Position numbers and translations under genes: made by a program. The notes beneath the pieces are model-generated. The model was not told the origin of the DNA, made no database searches, and was given only the letters and a program-made list of their open reading frames with translations. This document shows, piece after piece, positions 28,515-38,366 of a DNA stretch of 53,313 nt (positions are counted from its first letter, which is position 1; the number at the start of each line of letters is the position of its first letter). The stretch spans positions 1-53,313 of the forward strand of contig JANXMF010000142.1 in NCBI GenBank assembly GCA_025354795.1. Reading direction: 5' to 3'. Source of the stretch: Pseudobdellovibrionaceae bacterium (lineage in GTDB: Bacteria > Bdellovibrionota > Bdellovibrionia > Bdellovibrionales > UBA1609).

Positions 28515-30431
28515 ATGCGGATTCTTCGCGGCCGATCCAATCTGGAAGTCTCTTCCAAGGGCTTTGCACTTTTTGTGCTGGGCCTAATCTTAGCCACATT
28601 TTTTGGTGGCGGTCTGCGCACGCTCTTGAGTTCCGAGCAAGTGCATCGCCGTATTGTCAGTGAGTTAAAAAATCGCTTTCCCAAACATGAGTTTCAAATC
28701 GGCTCCACCGAAGTTTTGCTGTCGCGTGGAATATGGCCCGGCTTGGGTCTGCAAGTGCGCGAGCTGATTTTCAAGCAAGAGGTGTGTGGCAAACTGAGTT
28801 TTGTGTTGACCTTGCCGCAAGCGGTTTTACCCCTGGACATCATGAGTTTGTGGCGGGGCAAAATTCGCATGGACCATGTGCAGATCAGCGAAGGCCGTAT
28901 GCATGTGGATTACCATGATTGTCCAGCGGTGAAGACCACTGCCGAACCGTCGGCGCCGTCCACTGTATCGACGCCGCCCGTGCGGCCTGTGCCGTTACCG
29001 AATTTGGAATGGCAGCGCGGCGTGGACGTGATGAACGGCATCGAGCTCAAGACCTTCACGATAACTTACGAAAAAAATCCGACCTGGAAACTTGTGCTCA
29101 ACTCGGTTTACGTAACCATCGGCAACGAGTTGAGTGCCCGGGCACTTCTGGATTTAGAAAAAAGCTTACCATTTGGTGCGCTCAACCATCCCGTTGAGAT
29201 CGATGTGCACGGCGAGGGCAAGGCGCTCGATTGGAATGTGCAGACCGATTTTAAAGAGGGCCACATTCATCTCACCGGCAATGTGGATATGGAAAGCCAG
29301 GCGGCCCGAGTAAAGCTCGAAATTCGCCAGGTTCCGATCAAGGACCTAGTGGGCGAAATCTATCAAATGGGTTTAATCGATCAAGAGTTAAAGCTTAAAG
29401 CCACGTGGCTCAGCTGTGTGACTGCATGGGAAGGGCTGCTCAAAAATTACGCCGCCACACCTCTGGTGGCGCAAGGGTGCCAAATCGAGGGTGGTTATGG
29501 CCACGCCGAGCTGGACCGCGCGGAATTTTGGCTTAGCGGCGAATATCTGAAGATGCCGGCGCATATTAAAGTCGACCAGTTGGCGCTGCAACCGGTGGCC
29601 GAGGCGTTCAACCGGCAGGTACTCCCCGCGGTGTTCTCGCGTCTCGGGGTTTGGTCGGGTGCGGTGGATTTCAATAGTCCTGCCCGGTGGCGCGCGGACG
29701 GGCATCTAGAAAACGCCGAATTTGTGATTTCCAATCAAAGCTTGCACGGCAAACAAAATATTGATCGCGTGCGCACGCGGGCGACGCGCGCGCACGGACA
29801 AATTCAGGGTCGCGTTGATGAAATGAAACTTCGCGATGGCGAATTTTTGGGCGCGGTGGAATTTGATTTGGGCGAAGACGGACGTGGCGGTCGCTTCGAG
29901 GCGAAAATTGAAAAGTTGTCGTTCAGTCCCGCTATACAAAACCTGCTGGTGGGCGGGAGTTTGGGCCCTCTCGTCGGAAGCGGTCAGGGCAGCCTCAGCG
30001 GCGGCGAGCTGACTCAGTGGCTTGGAAATTTCGCCATTGCTGAAATCAGTGGCGCTGGCTGGCGGGCCGAAAGCTTGCAAATGACCTCGAGTTTTAACAG
30101 CGGTATTTTTCATATCGACGGTAAAATAAAAAACGCAACCACTGAAAGTCGCTGGCGACTTTTCTCACAATTGCTCAGCGTGAATCCGCAGCTTCCGCCG
30201 GCAGTGGCTTGGCGCAATCTGGGTTTTAAAGTGGATGTGCACAAAACCGGCGGTACCGTGCAGTCGCTTACGGCGACCGAAGTGGGCAGCGGCCGCACTT
30301 GGAAGAGCCGCGGCACTTGGCTGCGCGATGGGGATTTTAGCGGTGTGCTGGATTTGGGTACCGGTAAGAAGGCGGATGCGTTTGCGTTGCGGGGGGAAAA
30401 GGGGAACATGGTGGTGCATCAGAGTCATTAG
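28515..30431 (+). CDS. AsmA-like membrane-anchored protein, hypothetical
   Basis: 638-aa ORF with N-terminal TM and long beta-rich region. Confidence 0.65.
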   Translation: MRILRGRSNLEVSSKGFALFVLGLILATFFGGGLRTLLSSEQVHRRIVSELKNRFPKHEFQIGSTEVLLSRGIWPGLGLQVRELIFKQEVCGKLSFVLTLPQAVLPLDIMSLWRGKIRMDHVQISEGRMHVDYHDCPAVKTTAEPSAPSTVSTPPVRPVPLPNLEWQRGVDVMNGIELKTFTITYEKNPTWKLVLNSVYVTIGNELSARALLDLEKSLPFGALNHPVEIDVHGEGKALDWNVQTDFKEGHIHLTGNVDMESQAARVKLEIRQVPIKDLVGEIYQMGLIDQELKLKATWLSCVTAWEGLLKNYAATPLVAQGCQIEGGYGHAELDRAEFWLSGEYLKMPAHIKVDQLALQPVAEAFNRQVLPAVFSRLGVWSGAVDFNSPARWRADGHLENAEFVISNQSLHGKQNIDRVRTRATRAHGQIQGRVDEMKLRDGEFLGAVEFDLGEDGRGGRFEAKIEKLSFSPAIQNLLVGGSLGPLVGSGQGSLSGGELTQWLGNFAIAEISGAGWRAESLQMTSSFNSGIFHIDGKIKNATTESRWRLFSQLLSVNPQLPPAVAWRNLGFKVDVHKTGGTVQSLTATEVGSGRTWKSRGTWLRDGDFSGVLDLGTGKKADAFALRGEKGNMVVHQSH

Positions 30432-30450
30432 TATTGGTTAGAAGCGAATT

Positions 30451-31479
30451 TTAGCCAAGATAGCGCGAGCTACGCGGCCTGAGCAAAGTTCGCTCCAAAG
30501 AGTCACCCAGCAACGAAGCGATGTTCTCCGCCAATTTCTCAGACCACTTTTTGCGCGCCTGAATCTCCACTTTAAAGATATTGGCGGTGTCGCGTTGGCG
30601 GAATAAATAATCATCGCTGGAAACGATCTCATCGACCAAATTCAATTCCTTTGCCCGCTCACCCAGCCAATACTCGCCGGTCGCGACCGCGGTCAGATTG
30701 AGCGATGGACGATAATTGTGCACAAAGTTTTTAAACGCGTGGTGGATTTCCTCTAACTGCTCTACGGTTTTCATCTTGCCCTTTTCGGTGATCTCGCCGA
30801 AGTAGCTCACGGTGCGTTTGAACTCCCCTGCTGTGTACTGTTCGAAATCCACGTTATGCTTTTTAAGCAGGCGGTGAAAATTCGGAATCTCCGCCACCAC
30901 CCCAATTGAGCCAATCGCCGCAAAGGGTGCCGCAGTGATACGATTGCCGGTGCACGCCATCATGTAGCCGCCGCTCGCTGCCACTTTATCCACGCAAATG
31001 GTGAGCTCGATCCCTGCTGTGCGCAAACGCACCAGCTGGGCCGCCGCTAAACCATAAGGCGACACCATGCCGCCCGGACTTTCGAGGCGCACGGCGACTT
31101 CATCTTTGCCGGGGCGCGCAATAGTCAATAGGGACGTGACTTCTTCGCGTAGATTTTCCAGATGGGTGGCGCGGATATCGCCGATAAAATCGAGCACGAA
31201 TATACGTTTCTTGTCGGGATTCGGTTTTGCCTTTTCAGCCTTGCGCTTGCGTTTTTCATCCTTCTGGTCGGCTTTAAGCGCTTTTGCTTCAAAGACCGAA
31301 GCCTTCAAGGAGGCGGCCATATTTTCAAACTTCTCGTTTAGATTTTCCACGCTCAGCAGGGGTTTTGACTGGCGGGCTTTGGCCAGCAGGGTGAAGAAAA
31401 TGATCAAAAGCGCGCCAATGGCCACCGCCAAAACGAAGACTTTGCCGCTGAAAACCCCGAGCTCGCTTAAATATTCCAT
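30451..31479 (-). CDS. sohB: SohB-type peptidase S49
   Basis: TM, then KKRIFVLDFIGDIRATHLENLREEV...RLESPGGMVSPYGLAAAQL...CVDKVAASGGYMMACTGNRITAAPFAAIGSIGVV; start M at 31479. Confidence 0.9.
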   Translation of the reverse strand: MEYLSELGVFSGKVFVLAVAIGALLIIFFTLLAKARQSKPLLSVENLNEKFENMAASLKASVFEAKALKADQKDEKRKRKAEKAKPNPDKKRIFVLDFIGDIRATHLENLREEVTSLLTIARPGKDEVAVRLESPGGMVSPYGLAAAQLVRLRTAGIELTICVDKVAASGGYMMACTGNRITAAPFAAIGSIGVVAEIPNFHRLLKKHNVDFEQYTAGEFKRTVSYFGEITEKGKMKTVEQLEEIHHAFKNFVHNYRPSLNLTAVATGEYWLGERAKELNLVDEIVSSDDYLFRQRDTANIFKVEIQARKKWSEKLAENIASLLGDSLERTLLRPRSSRYLG

Positions 31480-31560
31480 ATCACTCCCATTCTCTGACCA
31501 AGGTCTGATCTTGTACGTAAAACATCTCGTTTTGGCAAAGACTTCGCTAAGATCAAAGAT

Positions 31561-31983
31561 ATGGATTGGCTCGCAATTATTTTTATTTTTTGGCTCCCCC
31601 ATCACTGTGTTGCGAAAGACACAGATGAGAACCCGCACCTTATGGTCGAGCGCATCAACCTGCGCTATGACGATTTTTTTCGCCGTATGGGTGAGGTGGA
31701 TGCGAAAGAACAGCGCCGCGACAGTGAGGCCAACGAAATAAAAGGCGTGCGCCGCCTGCATGCCGAGCAGGTGGAGGCGGCCCGGGCCGACTACGTGAAG
31801 TCGCGCAAGAAGGCTATTGTCGATCCTGCGCTCGAGGCGGCGTGGAATCACCAGCAACAAGAGCATGTGGAAGAACTCAAAATGGCGCGCCACCGGTACG
31901 TACTCAAGAAGCAAGAGATTGAAAATGTGCTCCAACGCGGCCGCCGCATCCCTGAGAAAAAGGAATACGACCTTGAAGACTAG
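31561..31983 (+). CDS. Hypothetical charged coiled-coil protein with N-terminal hydrophobic segment
   Basis: 140-aa ORF starting upstream of and divergent from sohB; coherent helical composition. Confidence 0.55.
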   Translation: MDWLAIIFIFWLPHHCVAKDTDENPHLMVERINLRYDDFFRRMGEVDAKEQRRDSEANEIKGVRRLHAEQVEAARADYVKSRKKAIVDPALEAAWNHQQQEHVEELKMARHRYVLKKQEIENVLQRGRRIPEKKEYDLED

Positions 31984-32034
31984 GTTGACAATTGACGCCA
32001 TTAGACCAAACAATTTGCATATAGGAGGTGTTGC

Positions 32035-32637
32035 ATGACAAAAACACTATTGGTTTTGGCGGGGGCGTTGCTGCTTTCCTCGGTGGCGCAGGCGCAGGAT
32101 TATGGACTCACGGTTGGCATTCATCAAACTAGCGGCTCTATCGACAACTCTCCGGTTGCTAGCCAGCTGAGTGGCGCCACCGGTTCGGTGAGCGGAAAAT
32201 TAGGCTTTGATGCCGGCCTGACCTTTTCAATGGAACTGTTGCCCAATATTCGCTTTCGTTCGGGTCTCTTGTATGATCAGCGGCAATTTGATTACAAGCT
32301 CGATGGCGCGCTCTCCGGCCACACCATCGGTTTAAACTTTTATTATTTAGATGTGCCCGTCAATGTGCAGTACAACTTCACGCCCATGATTGGTGTTTAC
32401 GGCGGCCTGATTGTCGGTATTCATGCCGGCGACAGTGTCACCAAGGGCGGGATTACAATCAATCCCGACCCCGGCCAAAATGTAAAGTCGATGTATCCGT
32501 TGATTAACGTCGGCGCTAACTTCATGTTTAACGACATGATCGGTATCGACCTGTTCTTCGAAAACGGTCTGGGTGCCGCTTCGGATAACGTAAAGAACTT
32601 TAGCACTTTTGGAATGCACTTCATCTATTGGCTTTAA
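32035..32637 (+). CDS. Outer-membrane beta-barrel protein (PorT/OmpW-like)
   Basis: Signal peptide; alternating aromatic/hydrophobic strands; aggaggtgttgcATG RBS. Confidence 0.85.
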   Translation: MTKTLLVLAGALLLSSVAQAQDYGLTVGIHQTSGSIDNSPVASQLSGATGSVSGKLGFDAGLTFSMELLPNIRFRSGLLYDQRQFDYKLDGALSGHTIGLNFYYLDVPVNVQYNFTPMIGVYGGLIVGIHAGDSVTKGGITINPDPGQNVKSMYPLINVGANFMFNDMIGIDLFFENGLGAASDNVKNFSTFGMHFIYWL

Positions 32638-32738
32638 GACTTTGTGGGGTGCGCGCAATCGCCTTGCGCGCCCGCTGTTGCTGGCTTTTGAAAATGCTGG
32701 CAATCGGTAGTGTTAAACGTGCCACCCCATTTCCATTT

Positions 32739-33040
32739 CTATCGGTGAATACTTTGATCATGGATTTTCCGGAGCGCACGGCCGTCGATCGCTCGACCAA
32801 ACGCATGCTTTGAAGATACGCCGTTATTTTTGACCAGCGTTGAGGTGTTTTCGTAATCGATCGAGGCATCGCCACTCCAGTCGCAGTGGCCGATAGGCAA
32901 CGCGAAGTGAACCGGATAGCCGAGCTCATACATCTTGGCGAAGAATTGCTTGAGATCCGCAACCTCGTTGTTGACCACGAGCTTGCCTGATCTCAGACGT
33001 CCAGTTTGATTCTTGGGTCAACCTTGGGATTGAGCGCCTC
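32739..33040 (-). pseudogene. M15-family metallopeptidase (D,D/L,D-carboxypeptidase-type) remnant
   Basis: GRLRSGKLVVNNEVADLKQFFAKMYELGYPVHFALPIGHCDWSGDASIDYENTS...SKHAFGRAID followed by out-of-family sequence; no full-length frame. Confidence 0.65.
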
Positions 33041-33084
33041 CATCAGGTCGGACCACGCGTTGACCCGTAAGAATAGGAAAAGCA

Positions 33085-33789
33085 CTAGGTCTTCATCAAA
33101 GCGTCGATCGGCACGTCCACCAGCCGCGACAGGCGCTTTAAAAACACATAAATCAGAATGCTAGAGAAGACCATCAGCGGCAGCGCGATCACCAAAGTGC
33201 CCACCCACGCCATATGCGCAATTTGCGTGTTTAAAATACGCATAGTTTCGTCCTGTGAAAGGGCCGGGTCAATGGCTTCGAATATTCTGTAAGCGAGGAA
33301 AAAGTTGGCGACCGCAGAAAAGAAAAAGGATAGCGACAGCCACAGGGTTGTGCGTTTCAAGCTAGCGCTAAACTCAGTGCCTTTATTGTACTGCGACAGC
33401 CGTTCATCAATCAGCGCCATATTCAACACATGTGGATTGCAGAAGAGCAACTTAGCCGCAGGGTTGAGAGTCCACGCTGAGCCCAGTACCAGTACACCTA
33501 GAATCAGTGGCAGCGAAGCATCCTTGATCGCGAACCATATGCCATTGAGTTTTAAGATGGCCAGACTGCCTGTCAGCAAAACATGCACGACGCCCATGAG
33601 TGAAACATAATTTTTATGGCGGCGGCGAATGTAATCTTGCACTCCGTAGACAAGCGGAAAGCAAAGTGCGAGCGCCAACAACGGTTGCGGATCTAGAAAA
33701 CGCGCGCCCTTAATCAAGATCAATACCGGCAAAAGGATATTAATAACTAAACTTAGTAACGGATTATCGGGTGAAGGGGCTGGTTTCAT
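33085..33789 (-). CDS. VC0807-like integral membrane protein
   Basis: Multi-TM 234-aa ORF; NPAAKLLFCNP...LSLSFFFSAVANF pattern. Confidence 0.65.
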   Translation of the reverse strand: MKPAPSPDNPLLSLVINILLPVLILIKGARFLDPQPLLALALCFPLVYGVQDYIRRRHKNYVSLMGVVHVLLTGSLAILKLNGIWFAIKDASLPLILGVLVLGSAWTLNPAAKLLFCNPHVLNMALIDERLSQYNKGTEFSASLKRTTLWLSLSFFFSAVANFFLAYRIFEAIDPALSQDETMRILNTQIAHMAWVGTLVIALPLMVFSSILIYVFLKRLSRLVDVPIDALMKT

Positions 33790-33895
33790 CGCTAAAAGTC
33801 TTGGTTTCGCTTGTTTTTAGTTGAGAGTCTGGAATCGACTGAGACTATAATAGAATATCGATGAGTCAACCCTAACTGAATGACAGCGTAAGTTA

Positions 33896-34282
33896 ATGAC
33901 CATTAATGTTGAAATCCTACTCTGGTTACTGATCTTTTTCCAGATCAAACATTTTATTGCAGATTTCGTTTTGCAAAATGTGTGGATGCTGCAAAAGTCG
34001 CGCGCCGATTGGGACTTTGTGCCACCGCTCGCTATTCATTGCGGCGTGCACGCGGGGATGTCGCTCGCCGTGATTCTATATTTAAATCCTATGTTTTGGT
34101 GGCTTGCGGTTTTGGACTTCCTGGTGCACTTCACTATGGACCGGATCAAGGCGGGACCGCGCTATTTGGGCCGCTATCATGACGTACGAAGCAAGGCTTT
34201 TTGGGTGACGTTTGGTATCGATCAAATGGTGCACCATATGACTCACCTCTACATCGCGTGGGTCCTCGCCAGCCATACTTAA
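33896..34282 (+). CDS. DUF3307-type membrane protein
   Basis: FQIKHFIADFVLQNVWMLQKSR...HCGVHAGMSL...HFTMDRIKAGPR...GIDQMVHHMTHLYIAW. Confidence 0.75.
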   Translation: MTINVEILLWLLIFFQIKHFIADFVLQNVWMLQKSRADWDFVPPLAIHCGVHAGMSLAVILYLNPMFWWLAVLDFLVHFTMDRIKAGPRYLGRYHDVRSKAFWVTFGIDQMVHHMTHLYIAWVLASHT

Positions 34283-34537
34283 TCGTTGAGTGACGCTTTG
34301 GAGCACGGAGCGCCTTACAGCGATATTATCAGTTGGCAGGATGTGACAGCCGCTACGAAGGTGGGCGGGTTCAGCCAAAAGGGGTCGCGGTGGTAGGGCC
34401 GTTGGGTTAAATTCGCGCTTTCTCGATAGCGAAGGGCAGTTGAGTTTTCAGATTCCAAACTTCCTGTTCGGCGTTGAAGTTCGAGTTGGCACGCACTCTA
34501 CAGGACCCAGGACCCGGGGCCAGGAGCAAGAACTGAT

Positions 34538-35272
34538 TTACCGCGGTTTTCCTGCATCAATCCAGCGCACGATGTAATTAATCTCCTCCGGCGTCAGCGG
34601 CGGATTGCCGTTCTTATCGGGCGGAGGCATGCGCTTGTCGGTCTTATCCGTCAGGCGTTGGAAAACGGTGCTTGTGTTCCCAGGCGCTTGCCAGTGCTTG
34701 GTGTCTTCCATAATCCGATCATAGTCATCGAAAAGCACTTTGGCGGCATCGCTTGGCTCGTCCATGTTGTGGCAGGTGAGGCAACGGCGTCCGAGAATTT
34801 CGCTCAACATGATTTTATAGCTCAAGGGCTGATTTTGAATCGGATCAATTTTATTCTTCGGCGTCGACGGCAAGCATTCGGGCAGCGAGGCCACCACCAC
34901 CTCTGAGTGTTCAGGCGTGCCTTGCGTGATCCAGCTCTTGAGGGCCGCGATTTTGCAAGTCGATAGTGGATGAGAAGGCGGCATGGCGCGATGGCTGACA
35001 AAGGTCCACACTTGGTCGAGATTTCTTTGGAACTCCTCGAGCGATCCCAGTATCGGAGTGCGGCTGCCTTTATGACATTGCGAACATTCATTCAACACTG
35101 CCGTTTGCATTAGCGCGAAGTCAATTTTTGAGGTGGCCAGCAGAGCCCCTTCGTCGGTGGGAGAGTCTTGAGCGTCTTTGATTTCAAAATTGCAAGCGGC
35201 GAGTACCAAAGTAACAGCCACAGTAACAGCCATAATAAATTTATTTAGTGCGCCTATAGATTTGCTTCCCAT
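34538..35272 (-). CDS. Cytochrome-c-like lipoprotein with two CxxCH motifs
   Basis: Lipobox LVLAAC; CSQCHKG and CLTCHNM. Confidence 0.8.
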   Translation of the reverse strand: MGSKSIGALNKFIMAVTVAVTLVLAACNFEIKDAQDSPTDEGALLATSKIDFALMQTAVLNECSQCHKGSRTPILGSLEEFQRNLDQVWTFVSHRAMPPSHPLSTCKIAALKSWITQGTPEHSEVVVASLPECLPSTPKNKIDPIQNQPLSYKIMLSEILGRRCLTCHNMDEPSDAAKVLFDDYDRIMEDTKHWQAPGNTSTVFQRLTDKTDKRMPPPDKNGNPPLTPEEINYIVRWIDAGKPR

Positions 35273-35569
35273 GCGCCCTCCCGAGCTGTGCCGGTTAAAG
35301 CATCGTTGCTTTGAACTGTCGAGAGCGGGGAGGGGGTTGTAAAATTTTTCGTGGGAAACATATGTTTCCACAAATGCAACAAACGCGCTCAATCGACACG
35401 TGTTTTGCAGCCTAATCCGAGGCGATTGTGCAAAGTCGGCACGGATGATTTTGCGATGGAAATGTAAGTAAGGTCGCCACCATTTGTGGCTCTGGTTCCT
35501 TCCACTCGCCAAATCGCAGCGACCCATTAGTTTGGCCATCGCAATAAGGGCGAAGTTGAGCGTGAATGA

Positions 35570-35926
35570 TCAAAGAGTGATCAGTTCACCATTTTGAATC
35601 TCGTTGGTCTCGGCCATGGGCTCGGTGATCAAAGCCTCAATCGCTTCAACGTTTTCAGCCTTTTTGGCGCGTTTGGGTCTTTCGGGCCGCGGGGCCAAAG
35701 TCACATTCGCTTCAGCAAAGCCATGTTCAAAAAGCGAAAACACACGATCTTCGATGACCTTCTTGAATTTCGCGCGCGGGATGCCAGCTTCTTCGGCTTT
35801 ACCTATGACATCCTCATAAACTTTTTTACTCTGCTCAAGGCTGGCTTTGGCATTTTCGAGCGCCCGTCGCGCTTGTTCTAAATCAAAACCGGCCTTATCG
35901 GCTTCAGATAAGAGATTAAAATCCAT
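35570..35926 (-). CDS. Hypothetical coiled-coil protein
   Basis: 118-aa ORF, charged helical composition. Confidence 0.6.
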   Translation of the reverse strand: MDFNLLSEADKAGFDLEQARRALENAKASLEQSKKVYEDVIGKAEEAGIPRAKFKKVIEDRVFSLFEHGFAEANVTLAPRPERPKRAKKAENVEAIEALITEPMAETNEIQNGELITL

Positions 35927-35995
35927 GCGCCTACATCCTTTTTGTCGATGTTTTCAATCTCTATTCAATGTGTAAGTTAGGTGTAAGTCAATTAA

Positions 35996-36282
35996 ATAAT
36001 TTTAGTTTCAGAAAGATCAATCACCACAGCTTGCACGCGAATGACTCGCTGCGGATGGGCAGCGGCCATTTGCTCTTGCACGCTTAAGACGAAGTCCTCA
36101 CGGGATTCGCGCCTGAAGTCCGCGGGTACAAAAACATGCACCTAGAGGGGTTCACGGTCGTCGGTCACCAGGTTCGCATGGTCGCCAAGTTGGGAGGGCA
36201 AATTTCCTAGGTCTTCCATCGCCATTTCGCCGAAGTCGATGGTAAAGCAGGTGCTGTCGATGTCTCTGAGTGGGCGTTTCTA
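35996..36282 (-). pseudogene. Degenerate gene with in-frame stops (possibly OpcA-like, weak)
   Basis: Continuous frame RPLRDIDSTCFTIDFGEMAMEDLGNLPSQLGDHANLVTDDREPL*VHVFVPADFRRESREDFVLSVQEQMAAAHPQRVIRVQAVVIDLSETKII*. Confidence 0.6.
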
Positions 36283-36527
36283 AAAACAGGCGCAGGCCTT
36301 CGTTTTCTCGAGCTCAGAGTGCAGGCTGCGCGAGCGCCAGGCCGAGCGCAAAAAACAGTGCGAATCTTGAAACAGGACTTGTAGTGAAAAGGCGGCTCTA
36401 CGCATGGCAAGGCCCTGTGCAGAATGGGAATGGTGAGCGCCGCAGGCTGCTCGCGCTAGCGAGCCACACAACAGAACGAAGTAAGACTCGGGAGGCAGCA
36501 AGCCGACCACAGGTCGGGCTTACGAAG

Positions 36528-36582
36528 TGGTCCCCAGGACTGGACTTGAACCATCACGCCCTTGCGAGCGTCAGCCCCTCAA
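36528..36582 (-). pseudogene. 3' half of a split tRNA-Leu(GAG), from the anticodon loop to encoded CCA (attR-like)
   Basis: RC: TTGAGGG GCTGA CGCTCGCAAGGGCGTGATGGTTCAAGTCCAGTCCTGGGGACCA. Confidence 0.88.
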
Positions 36583-36818
36583 GCTAGTGTGTATACCAGT
36601 TTTGGAAAGACCTATAGCGTGGAGTCTGAAAAGGACAACTAAATTATTGAAATCACGTTATTTTTTACGTGGAGCATTGCGCTCAAAGAAGTTCTATCAA
36701 CTAGACTTTTGCTGGGTAAACAAGGCCCCGAAATAAAGTCCACTTTAAATTGTTATTTATGTTATATTTGTGAATAATGGTATTTATGCTATTTAAGCTG
36801 AAGCCCTTATGAAAGGAA

Positions 36819-37220
36819 TTGGCTTTGGAAATCGTCATTACCCAATGGGCTTTGTATTCATATTTGGAGATGAAGCACGACAAGACTTTCGCGGACCAGG
36901 AATACAAGCAGGTGATCCGCCCAGACGTTTTGCTGCTGAAGAATTACCCGAATGACCCAAAGTTTTCGAATGCAAAATTTTGGTCCATTGCGGAGTCGTC
37001 GGGAGCACGAATTCCTGATGGATACAAAATGAAATGGCATCAAGTGGGGAACGGCAAGGTTCAACTGCGGCTGCCAGTGGGAATTATGAATGAGGCTTAT
37101 TTGTGTGAGGCGTACGTGAAGGGCGATCCTAAGAAAGAAAAACGTAGGCTTGAGAAATTTCGAACTCACTTGGAGTTGATTCGAAAGAATCGGTTTATCG
37201 AGTGTGGGAGGTTAAAATGA
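36819..37220 (+). CDS. Putative toxin of a TA-like module (TTG start)
   Basis: Basic 133-aa ORF overlapping a downstream HTH gene by ATGA. Confidence 0.5.
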   Translation: MALEIVITQWALYSYLEMKHDKTFADQEYKQVIRPDVLLLKNYPNDPKFSNAKFWSIAESSGARIPDGYKMKWHQVGNGKVQLRLPVGIMNEAYLCEAYVKGDPKKEKRRLEKFRTHLELIRKNRFIECGRLK

Positions 37221-37708
37221 GAGCGCAGAAAATGACTCCTGACTTAAAGGTTGAGTTGATTGAGGTCGGCCACATGATGAACCAATCCGGGCTTCCTCAT
37301 AAATTTATCGCAGCCGCAGTTCAGACGGCCTTTGAATTTGAGGGTGTCTATAATCTTATGAAAATGTGGGTGGATGAAACTGATCAAAAAGAGCGAGATG
37401 AGATTGTCGCTGACATTCAAGATTTAATCGATGATTGCGCCCAGAAAGAAAAAGTCGAAGGGGTTTATATTCGGTTCGATGATCTTGAAACAATCGCTAA
37501 AGACGTTCGCAAATTTAAAGATAACCTGCGGATGACGATTGATAAAAATGGCGGTATTAAAAAGTTAGCTGAATTGACTGGTATTCCGCAGCCGTCGCTG
37601 TCTCGCTTCTTCGGAAGCGCAACCATGCCGAGGCGAGCAACGCTTCTCAAGATCGCTCGTGCCCTGAATCTCAGTCAGATTGAGATTGCGACTGAGTGGT
37701 CGCGATAG
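37217..37708 (+). CDS. XRE-family HTH antitoxin-like protein
   Basis: C-terminal HTH: GGIKKLAELTGIPQPSLSRFFGSATMPRRATLLKIARAL. Confidence 0.75.
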   Translation: MRAQKMTPDLKVELIEVGHMMNQSGLPHKFIAAAVQTAFEFEGVYNLMKMWVDETDQKERDEIVADIQDLIDDCAQKEKVEGVYIRFDDLETIAKDVRKFKDNLRMTIDKNGGIKKLAELTGIPQPSLSRFFGSATMPRRATLLKIARALNLSQIEIATEWSR

Positions 37709-37772
37709 CGACACGACTGCGCCATGGGATTTCTCGCTGTATGACGGAACCTGCCGCCCCGAGCAATCTGGA

Positions 37773-37808
37773 CAAAAGTCGCATTCCATCGGCGACATAC
37801 GACTTTTG
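37773..37808. terminator. Hairpin downstream of the TA-like pair (terminator-like, weak)
   Basis: CAAAAGTCG (37773-37781) ... CGACTTTTG (37800-37808), perfect 9-bp inverted repeat. Confidence 0.45.
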
Positions 37809-37886
37809 AACTCAGACCGTTATTCCTATTAACAATTTCTTGAAAATATCCGACACTAAATCACTAAATTGTGCTCCTATATATCT

Positions 37887-37918
37887 CGCGCCTTGCGCGG
37901 CTGCGCCGCTTAGGCGCG
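37887..37918. repeat. GC-rich hairpin palindrome inside the element
   Basis: CGCGCCT-tgc-GCGGC-tgc-GCCGC-tt-AGGCGCG. Confidence 0.85.
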
Positions 37919-38174
37919 CAGTCTGGATCTAGAAGCGGGTCTTCAGGCAACCGGCGAGAGTGTTGGCTGTGTTGAATTTTCGTCAATTGATTTCAAGAAT
38001 AGAAAACTTGAAATCGGCGGCTCATGGCTCAAAAGTAAAATCCATCGGACAGTTGTGAATAGTGAAAGTATCTCCTGCTAAAATATATTTTTGAAGATCT
38101 TCGTTTTGTTCGCGTTCAATTTACGACCCATACCTTGAACTTAGCCAAATACATGGAATCAACTGGCGGGTCTG

Positions 38175-38366
38175 ATGCTTGAATTGAAAGATTTTTATTT
38201 TGTTCGACATGGCGAAACGGATTCGAAAATAGAGCGGCGCGGAATGGGTCAGCAGGATATACCGTTAAATACACGCGGAATTGAACAGGCGCACATGGCA
38301 TCGAGGATTCTTGAGAAGGAATCCATCGAGCTGGTTTGTTTTAGTCCATTGCAGAGGTGGGAATAA
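38175..38366 (+). pseudogene. Truncated histidine phosphatase (phosphoglycerate mutase-like) N-terminus
   Basis: YFVRHGETDSKIERRGMGQQDIPLNTRGIEQAHMASRIL...CFSPLQRWE*. Confidence 0.75.

Noticed and set aside
31480-32013. N-terminal extension of the sohB ORF to 32013
   Set aside because: The first TM and family-typical start (MEYLSELGVFSGKVF) are at 31479; the extension is antisense to the plausible 31561-31983 ORF.
34383-34535. Possible coding remnant (RVRANSNFNAEQEVWNLKTQLPFAIEKARI*)
   Set aside because: Too short and unrecognisable to call a pseudogene with confidence.
36528-36582. tRNA-Leu-like 3' fragment as a functional tRNA gene
   Set aside because: Only the 3' half is well formed, the upstream D-arm/acceptor region is degenerate (no 5' acceptor match), and the T stem has an A-G mismatch.
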